From positions 1-19,955 of the forward strand of contig DRKG01000514.1 of assembly GCA_011051855.1 (NCBI GenBank): 19,955 bases of DNA, given 5' to 3'. Shown piece after piece: positions 14,395-19,955 of this stretch. The position numbers and the translations under genes were made by a program. A model generated the notes under the pieces. It searched no databases and was not told the origin of the DNA. It worked only from the letters and a program-made list of their open reading frames with translations. Within the stretch, counting starts at the first letter, position 1; every line of letters begins with the position of its first letter. The DNA comes from a bacterium. GTDB lineage: Bacteria; Planctomycetota; UBA1135; UBA2386.

Positions 14395-15669
14395 ATGCCA
14401 CGCTTCCAACTGCTCGTTCGGGAACTCGGCAAGGAGCCGCGGACCATCCCGCTGGCCGATGCCATCGTCGTCGGGCGCTCGCGTTCCGTCGACCTCACCG
14501 TCGACGACGAAGAGGTCGGACGCAAACAGTTCCGCATCGGCGTGACCGCCGGCTTCGTCGTGCTCGAAGGCCTCGGCTCCACCAACCCGACGCGCGTCGA
14601 CGATGGCACCATCAAGGCCGGCGAGAAGACCACGCTCGCCGCGGGCGCGACGATCCGCGTCGGCAAGACCGAGTTCCAGGTCGAGGCCGCCGACGCGACC
14701 GAGCTCGGGGCGGCCAAGCCGTCGGAGGCCGTCGATCGCACGATGGTCGCCAAGGGGCCGGGCGTGGCGAAGCCCCCCGTCGCGGGCCACGACACCAGCG
14801 ACGCCCCGGGGAACACGATCGAGTTCCGGCGCCCGGGCGGGCCGGCCGCCAAACCGGCGGACCAACAGCCCGCGCCCGACGAGGCAGCCGGCAACACCCT
14901 CGCGAAGGGCTTCCGACCCGGCGCGTTCGCCGACCCGCAGGAGGAGAAAGCGCCGGCGAAACCGTCCGAAGCGAAGCGGCCGCCGACCGAGCCGGTCACC
15001 CCGCCGGCGGTGCCGGCCGAAATCACCACCAACAAGCCCAAGACCGTGCCGCTGCGCCGCGAGGACCTGCCTCCGCCGACGCCCCCTGCTGGCGGAGAGG
15101 ACCTCGAATCGCGCCTGCACCAGTCGATGCCGCGACTGTTCGTCAAAGGCGAAGGACTGAAGCGACCGGTGCGGTTGATGAAGGCGGCCAACAAGGTCGG
15201 TCGCGCCGAGACCGCCGACGTGCTGCTGCCCCACGAATCGGTCTCCGAGCAACACGCCGAGATCCGCTTCGACGGCGCACAGTGGTCGCTGCACGATTGC
15301 GGCAGCACCAACGGAACCGTCGTCGACGGCTCCCACCTGCGCGGCGGCAGCACGACCATCCGCCGCAACACGCTGATCGGGATCGGCGCGCTGCAGTTGG
15401 TCTTCCTGTGCAGCGATCCGGCCCGCGGGACGCAGGACCGGCGCGACGAAACCCGCGCGCTGAAGATCCTTACCAAGAACGGCAAGCTCGACGCCGCCAC
15501 CGCCAACGAGATCCGCCAGATGGCGCGCGGCGAATCGGCGCAATCGATCGCCGAGATCGTGCTGCGCGACACCGCACTCGGCCCGAGCGATTGGGCCGGC
15601 GCGATCGCGATCGCGCGCAACACGGTCACGCTGCTGGACCGCATCCTGCGCTTGTTCGGACGACGCTGA
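14395..15669 (+). CDS. double FHA-domain protein with threonine-bearing linker
   Basis: The 424-residue protein has two FHA domains. The N-terminal one (about 20-97) keeps VGRS (Arg28) and GSTN (61-64) but has VGRKQF where S-R-x-H is expected, so binding may be altered. The second (about 255-345) is canonical: VGR with Arg270, SEQH with Ser284 and His287, and GSTNGT at 303-308. It should bind phosphothreonine. The Pro/Ala-rich linker (about 100-245) holds four spaced Thr motifs: RTMV (T116), NTIEF (T141), NTLAK (T168) and KTVPL (T217). A helical tail (350-424) follows. No signal or membrane helix is seen, so it is cytoplasmic. The start at 14395 coincides with the first FHA strand. Its stop is one base from the cytochrome b-like gene. 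Inferred role: phosphorylation-dependent adaptor for the downstream redox proteins. Confidence 0.88.
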   Translation: MPRFQLLVRELGKEPRTIPLADAIVVGRSRSVDLTVDDEEVGRKQFRIGVTAGFVVLEGLGSTNPTRVDDGTIKAGEKTTLAAGATIRVGKTEFQVEAADATELGAAKPSEAVDRTMVAKGPGVAKPPVAGHDTSDAPGNTIEFRRPGGPAAKPADQQPAPDEAAGNTLAKGFRPGAFADPQEEKAPAKPSEAKRPPTEPVTPPAVPAEITTNKPKTVPLRREDLPPPTPPAGGEDLESRLHQSMPRLFVKGEGLKRPVRLMKAANKVGRAETADVLLPHESVSEQHAEIRFDGAQWSLHDCGSTNGTVVDGSHLRGGSTTIRRNTLIGIGALQLVFLCSDPARGTQDRRDETRALKILTKNGKLDAATANEIRQMARGESAQSIAEIVLRDTALGPSDWAGAIAIARNTVTLLDRILRLFGRR

Positions 15670-15670
15670 C

Positions 15671-16738
15671 ATGAACCTCGGCTTCCTCGCCACCTGGCAC
15701 GCGCCGGTCGCACTGGCCTCGATCGCGCTGTTCGTGACCTGGCACCTCGTCGCACCGTTGCCGTTCGGCGATCGCGGCGACCCGAACGTGCCGTTCCTCT
15801 TGACCACCGGCTGGTTCGCGGTCGCCGCCTACGTGGTGCTGGCGCTCTACGCCGCCCGCCGCGCCGCGCACCGCCTGCGGCTCAGCCCGGAGTTCGGCTG
15901 GGCGGCGCGGCTGTCGCAACTCGAACGGGCGCAGACGCAACTGACCGAGCTGCAGAACCGCGTGCGTCGCCGCGAGATCGGCGGCAAAGCCGCGATCCAA
16001 CGGGCCGCGCGCGCCATCCTGACCGACCACGGCGTGCGCAGAGTGCTGCGCGTCGGAGTGCGCCCGGATCGCAGCGGGCTCGGCCAGTTCGAGATCCAGG
16101 TCCAGCCGCGCGACGCGATCGGGCGCATGTCGTGCTGGCTGTCGGCGCACGTCTGGTACGGCGTCGCGGCCGCGCTGCTGGTGTTCTTCCACGGCGGCGG
16201 CCGCTGCGGCTCGACCATGGGGCTCTTGCTGAACGTACTCAGCTACTTCGTCATCGCCAGCGGCCTGCTCGGCGCGTTGTTCTGGGCGTGGGGGCCGACC
16301 CTGCTGACGCGCGCCGAGCGCGAACTGACGATCGAGAAGGCGGTGGCGCTGCGCGAGCACTTCGCGCGCAAGGTCGCGGACGCGGAAGCGGCGCTGTCGT
16401 CGGCGCCGGATCGGCGCCAGCGCGCACTGGCCGACGTCGCGGCGGCCGAACGCAAGGTCGAAGACGCCGGTCGCCAAGACGACAAGAAGGCACGGAAAGC
16501 GGCCGAGAAGGAGCTGAAGAAGGCCAAGGCGGCGGTCGCGGCGATCGACCGCGAGGTCTCCGGTCTGCCGAGCGAACTGGCCGTGCTCACCGGGCAACAG
16601 CAGCGCGTCGCCCGCGAGACCGCGCGCCTCGAACGCTACCGCACCCTGCTGCGCGGCTGGCGGCTGTTCCACGTGCCCGCCTCGATCGTCCTGCTGGCGC
16701 TGGTCGCCGTGCACGTGCTCAGCATCTGGTACTACTGA
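15671..16738 (+). CDS. five-helix membrane protein with cytochrome b-like His pairs and a coiled coil
   Basis: The 355-residue protein has hydrophobic helices at about 5-27, 42-60, 156-176, 183-203 and 333-353. Helix 3 carries His160 and His174, and helix 5 His334 and His348. Both pairs are 14 residues apart, as in the two haem-ligating helices of cytochrome b, and the predicted topology makes these helices parallel, as there. Helix 1 adds His10 and His25 (15 apart). A basic region (60-155) and a Lys/Ala/Glu-rich coiled coil (about 208-325) should face the cytoplasm by the positive-inside rule, with N-terminus in and C-terminus out. I recognise no named family. Stop-C-ATG junctions on both sides indicate a tightly packed operon. 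Inferred role: haem-b membrane subunit linking the periplasmic cytochrome to the cytoplasmic iron-sulfur protein. Confidence 0.8.
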   Translation: MNLGFLATWHAPVALASIALFVTWHLVAPLPFGDRGDPNVPFLLTTGWFAVAAYVVLALYAARRAAHRLRLSPEFGWAARLSQLERAQTQLTELQNRVRRREIGGKAAIQRAARAILTDHGVRRVLRVGVRPDRSGLGQFEIQVQPRDAIGRMSCWLSAHVWYGVAAALLVFFHGGGRCGSTMGLLLNVLSYFVIASGLLGALFWAWGPTLLTRAERELTIEKAVALREHFARKVADAEAALSSAPDRRQRALADVAAAERKVEDAGRQDDKKARKAAEKELKKAKAAVAAIDREVSGLPSELAVLTGQQQRVARETARLERYRTLLRGWRLFHVPASIVLLALVAVHVLSIWYY

Positions 16739-16739
16739 C

Positions 16740-18275
16740 ATGACCTCCGCCACCGAACAAGTCGACGCGCTGCTCGCGCTGCCGTTGTTCCGCGACGTCG
16801 ACGACGAACTGCTCGACGGCCTGCGCATCGAGGCGGCGATCACCGACGGCGTGCATGCGTGGGAAGCGGGTGCGAATCCGCGCGCGGGTTTGCTGCGCTT
16901 CGCCGACCTCGCCGATGGTGAGGTGGTGGTCGCGCAGGGCACGCTGGCGACCTCGTTCGTGGTGGTGATGTTCGGTCAAGTGCAGGCGCTGCAGGCCCGC
17001 TCTGCACGCGACGTCTACCACCACCGCGACTACGGGCCCGGCGACTGGTTCGGCGAAATCACCACGCTCACCGATTCGCCGGCGCTGGCGAGCTACCGCG
17101 CCGACGGCGACACCCAGGTCGCGCTGGTCGACGCGCGCATGTTCCGCCGCCTCTACAGCGAAGACGACACCTTCAAGGAACGCATCGACGCGGGTTACCG
17201 CGACAGCCTGCCGCTGCACCTGCGGCTGTCGCCTCTGTGCAAGGACCTCGACGAACCGGCGCTGCAGGCACTCGAGCGCGAAGCCGAGCTGCTCGACGTC
17301 GAAGAGGGCGAGGTCGTGATCGAAGCCGACTCGCCGGCGGACCACGTCTACCTGGTGCGCACCGGCGCGGTCGCGTGCTACGTCGAAACCGCGGCCGGCG
17401 AACGCACGCTCGCCTACTACAAGGGCAGCGCGACGTTCGGCGAACACACGTTGCTGGGCGAAGGCGCCACCTGGCCGGCCAGCTACAAGACGCTGATGCA
17501 GACGTCGCTGGTGAAGCTGCCGAAGCGCGCGTTCCAGCAGCTGAACGACACCTCCCGCCGGGGGCTCGTGCGCGCGGCCAACCGGCTCGTCGGTCGCGAC
17601 GACGCCGAGCTCGCCAAGACCGGCGACGCCTCCGACCTCGGGCCGCGCGGCGTGCTCGACGAGCTGTTCGTGATGGTCGAACGACAGTCGTTCAAAGGCG
17701 GCCGGGCGCTGGTCATCGACCGCAAGAAGTGCGTGCGCTGCAACCTGTGCGTCGAGTCGTGCGAAGCAGTGCACGACGACGGCATCCCGCGGCTGAGCAA
17801 GATCGGCACCCGCGTCGCGACCGACGAAATGCTGATCACCGCCTGCTACCACTGCACCACCCCACAGTGCATGCTGTCGTGCGATTACGCGGCGATCCGC
17901 CGCGATCCGCAGGGGCGCGTGCGCTTCGAATACGACCTGTGCGTCGGCTGCGCCGGCTGCATCGACGGCTGCCCCTACGGGGTCATCCGCCTGGTCGAAC
18001 CCAAGCCGCTGCCCGCGCCGCGCCCGACGTTCCTACAGAGCCTGCCGTGGATCGGCCACCTGTTCGGCGAACCACCCGCACCACCACCGCCGCCGCCCCA
18101 GGACACCAAGCTGCGTTCGGTCGGGGCCGGCGGCAAGGTCTCGCCGGTCAACGGCAAGACGATCAAGTGCGATCTGTGCGCCGGTTTGCCGTTCGAAGCC
18201 TGCGTCTACAACTGCCCCACGACCGCGATCCTGCGCAAGGAGCCGCAGGAGCTGTTTGATCGGAGGTCGCGCTGA
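16740..18275 (+). CDS. double cyclic-nucleotide-binding-like domain fused to four-cluster [4Fe-4S] ferredoxin (DmsB/HybA type)
   Basis: The 511-residue protein has two cNMP-binding-like beta-barrels (about 15-140 and 160-280; GDWFGEITTL with Glu106, ATFGEHTLL with Glu235). Both lack the phosphate-binding Arg expected nine or so residues after the Glu (Ala115 in the first; TWPAS in the second). A DmsB/HybA/NrfC-like module follows with 16 Cys in four sets: 331/334/337/341, 369/372/377/381, 401/404/407/411 and 477/480/488/492, enough for four cubane clusters. An unusual Pro-rich insertion (about 418-470, with a PPPPPP run) splits sets three and four. No Tat signal or membrane helix is present, so it should sit in the cytoplasm. 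Ferredoxins of this type usually pass electrons to a membrane quinone subunit, here probably the preceding His-rich membrane protein. Whether the barrels bind cAMP, another ligand or none is open. Confidence 0.9.
   Translation: MTSATEQVDALLALPLFRDVDDELLDGLRIEAAITDGVHAWEAGANPRAGLLRFADLADGEVVVAQGTLATSFVVVMFGQVQALQARSARDVYHHRDYGPGDWFGEITTLTDSPALASYRADGDTQVALVDARMFRRLYSEDDTFKERIDAGYRDSLPLHLRLSPLCKDLDEPALQALEREAELLDVEEGEVVIEADSPADHVYLVRTGAVACYVETAAGERTLAYYKGSATFGEHTLLGEGATWPASYKTLMQTSLVKLPKRAFQQLNDTSRRGLVRAANRLVGRDDAELAKTGDASDLGPRGVLDELFVMVERQSFKGGRALVIDRKKCVRCNLCVESCEAVHDDGIPRLSKIGTRVATDEMLITACYHCTTPQCMLSCDYAAIRRDPQGRVRFEYDLCVGCAGCIDGCPYGVIRLVEPKPLPAPRPTFLQSLPWIGHLFGEPPAPPPPPPQDTKLRSVGAGGKVSPVNGKTIKCDLCAGLPFEACVYNCPTTAILRKEPQELFDRRSR
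18262..18266 (+). promoter_or_regulatory. Shine-Dalgarno site of the FHA-cytochrome gene
   Basis: GGAGG lies eight bases before the ATG at 18275, inside the end of the ferredoxin gene. It supports this start and translational coupling through the TGATG overlap. Confidence 0.6.
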
Positions 18276-19955
18276 TGGTCCGTATCGAAGTGCAGAACGG
18301 CATCCACGAGGCGAGCTTCGACGGCGGCATGGTCACGTTCGGCGGCCGCGCCGGCGCCGATGTCGTGCTGCGCGACGTGATGGTCGGAGACCGCCATTGC
18401 GTGGTCACCTACGAAGACGGCTTCGTGCTGCGCGACACCGGCACGGTGGTCGGCACCTGGGTCGACGGCGCGCGCGCGGCGCCGACCGCGCCGCTGCGCG
18501 ACGGCTCGCAGATCGTGATCGGCAGCACCCGCATCCGCTGCAGCATCGACGGCGACGGCCGCAACGCGACGCTGCGCATGGTCACCGAGCCGCAGGCGTT
18601 TTGGTGGCAGCAGCCGGGTAAGGGCGCGTTCGGGAACGACTCGGACCGCCTGCTCCTGAGCGAAGCCGAGTTCGGGCGCTTTCCGGCGTTGCGGCTTGGC
18701 AATCGCATCGCGATCTGGGCCGGCCTGCTGCTGCTGGTCGCGGCGACGTTCCTGGCGGTCGTGATGGAGCCGCTTGCCGATCCGGGGCCTCTCCTGCCGG
18801 CCCACGCGCTGGTGACCGCCAGCACCGTCGACGACCCGGAGGTGCACGCGGGCATCGAGCGCTGCGTGCAGTTGAGCGGCGAACAGGGCTGTGACGTCTG
18901 CCACCAAACCGGTGCCGGCGTCACCGAACGCAAGTGCGCCCAATGCCACGGGCTGAGCGGCGAGATGGCGAGCGCGGGCACGTTCCGGCATCCGTATCAC
19001 AACGACGGCGAGGTCGCGGACCAGCAGTTCTGCGTGCGCTGCCACCGAGACCACCAGGGCGGCGACTTCCTGAAGCCGGTGGCGCAGGAACTGCTCGGCG
19101 ACTGCGCGGCGTGCCACGACGACGGCAGCGGCACGTTCGATCGCGACGCGCTGATCGCGAGCGCCGATATCGAAGTGCCGGCACCGGTCGATACCGAGTT
19201 CGCGGCACTGCGCTTTCCACACGATCGCCACCTGGCCAAGGACATCGGCTGTGCGATCTGCCACCGCCCCGATCCCGCGGTGCAGAGCGACCGCGAACGC
19301 GGCGTGCCCGACGATCCGCGGCGGCACGACTTCGCCGCGGTACCGTTCGAGACCTGCGCAAGCTGCCACGTCGCCGGCAGCGAGCCGGTCGGCATGAGCA
19401 AAGCCCAGCAGGACGAGTGGCGCGCCACCGAGTTCCAGTGGCGGGTGGCCTGGCACGGCTCCGAAGCGGCCCCGACCGGCGGACGCGAACGCTGCCTGCA
19501 GTGCCACCGCGAACGCCAACAGGATGGCGCGACGGTGATCGGGCCCGAACTGCGCACGATCGAGCGCGACGCCTTCGACGCGGACGGCTACCGCCGGGAA
19601 CGCGCGCGCTTCACGGTCGAAGCGCGTTCGCACGACGCGCAGTTCCAGGCGCACGCCGAAGGCAAGGCCTGCACCGACTGCCACGTCGACGGGCGCATCG
19701 CGCAGGCCGGCGGCGCGCTGCGCAAAGAGCGCCCGTTCTGGCACGCCCTGCACCTCGGCGCCGGGGCGCTGCGCCCCGGCGAGCGGGCGGCGCAGGTCAG
19801 CGCGGACGCCGAAGCCGGCTGCGCTTCGTGCCACGGCGACCTCGCCGCACCGAGCGCAATCGGACTCACCGCCGGCCGCTTCCACTGGCCCGACGACGAA
19901 GCGGCGCGCGCCGCGTGCAGCGAGTGCCACAGCGAAGGCGACCGCGCGCTGCGCC
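18275..19955 (+). CDS. FHA - TM - multihaem cytochrome c fusion (3' end cut by window)
   Basis: 560 codons are open from the ATG at 18275 (overlapping the previous stop as TGATG) to the window edge. Residues 1-100 are FHA-like: FGGR (Arg25), DRH (Arg40, His41) and DTGTVVGTWVDG, where the usual S-T-N-G is degraded to V-V-G-T. A membrane helix (about 143-165) follows. The remainder holds ten CXXCH haem c sites, with first Cys at 206, 221, 253, 277, 326, 361, 407, 466, 516 and 548, plus F-x-H-x-x-H (FPHDRH) before CAICH, typical of class III/c7-like cytochromes. Haem c is attached in the periplasm, so the N-terminal FHA part must be cytoplasmic and the haem part outside. More haem sites may lie beyond the window. 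Inferred: periplasmic electron input or output module of this operon, tied to cytoplasmic signalling through its FHA domain. Confidence 0.92.
   Translation, partial: MVRIEVQNGIHEASFDGGMVTFGGRAGADVVLRDVMVGDRHCVVTYEDGFVLRDTGTVVGTWVDGARAAPTAPLRDGSQIVIGSTRIRCSIDGDGRNATLRMVTEPQAFWWQQPGKGAFGNDSDRLLLSEAEFGRFPALRLGNRIAIWAGLLLLVAATFLAVVMEPLADPGPLLPAHALVTASTVDDPEVHAGIERCVQLSGEQGCDVCHQTGAGVTERKCAQCHGLSGEMASAGTFRHPYHNDGEVADQQFCVRCHRDHQGGDFLKPVAQELLGDCAACHDDGSGTFDRDALIASADIEVPAPVDTEFAALRFPHDRHLAKDIGCAICHRPDPAVQSDRERGVPDDPRRHDFAAVPFETCASCHVAGSEPVGMSKAQQDEWRATEFQWRVAWHGSEAAPTGGRERCLQCHRERQQDGATVIGPELRTIERDAFDADGYRRERARFTVEARSHDAQFQAHAEGKACTDCHVDGRIAQAGGALRKERPFWHALHLGAGALRPGERAAQVSADAEAGCASCHGDLAAPSAIGLTAGRFHWPDDEAARAACSECHSEGDRALR

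Noticed and set aside
14238..15755. Upstream extension of the barrel-protein frame
   Set aside because: It is antisense to the double-FHA gene. The signal peptide and Shine-Dalgarno place the start at 14237.
18206..19930. Minus-strand open frame of 574 codons
   Set aside because: It is the antisense shadow of the cytochrome gene, whose ten CXXCH motifs leave no doubt about the coding strand.

Overview
The window is a GC-rich, densely coding stretch of a bacterial chromosome from an organism with an outer membrane. That is supported by a putative outer-membrane barrel ending in an aromatic residue, a lipoprotein, and a multihaem c-type cytochrome anchored to face the periplasm. FHA-domain proteins, a YhaO/YhaN-type pair, a sigma-54 promoter and large membrane-anchored proteins of unknown role would fit a Planctomycetota-like lineage. 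No marker gene is present, so that assignment is only a guess. Thirteen protein genes are recognised, the first and last cut by the window edges. No gap without a gene exceeds 300 bases. I see no tRNA, rRNA, CRISPR array or insertion sequence.

Left part (1-5450, all minus strand): genome and protein maintenance. In transcription order, a rhomboid protease is followed 7 bases later by an SDH-family (ClpP-fold) membrane protease. Next comes an Hsp20 chaperone with its own textbook sigma-54 promoter. Last is a YhaO-like metallophosphoesterase overlapping a YhaN-like (Rad50/SbcC-type) ATPase that carries a hydrophobic hairpin. A divergent meaB GTPase gene (5608-6594, plus) stands alone.

Middle part (6765-14237, minus strand): envelope genes. 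In transcription order these are an exported beta-barrel-like protein, a lipoprotein with two GlcG/HbpS-type domains, a SAM-dependent methyltransferase, and a 960-residue protein with an FHA-like domain, one membrane helix, a long helical region and a CAP (SCP/PR1) domain.

Right part (14395 to the window end, plus strand): the most interesting unit. Four tightly spaced genes (gaps of 1 base, 1 base, then a 1-base overlap) encode a double-FHA protein with a threonine-bearing linker, a membrane protein whose helices carry two His pairs spaced exactly as the haem-b ligands of cytochrome b, a fusion of two cyclic-nucleotide-binding-like domains to a four-cluster DmsB/HybA-type ferredoxin, and an FHA-TM-multihaem cytochrome c fusion with ten CXXCH motifs before the window ends. 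Together they look like a transmembrane electron conduit (periplasmic haem c, membrane haem b, cytoplasmic [4Fe-4S]) with signalling domains built into its redox subunits. I know of no described system of this composition. The assembly and its regulation are inference.
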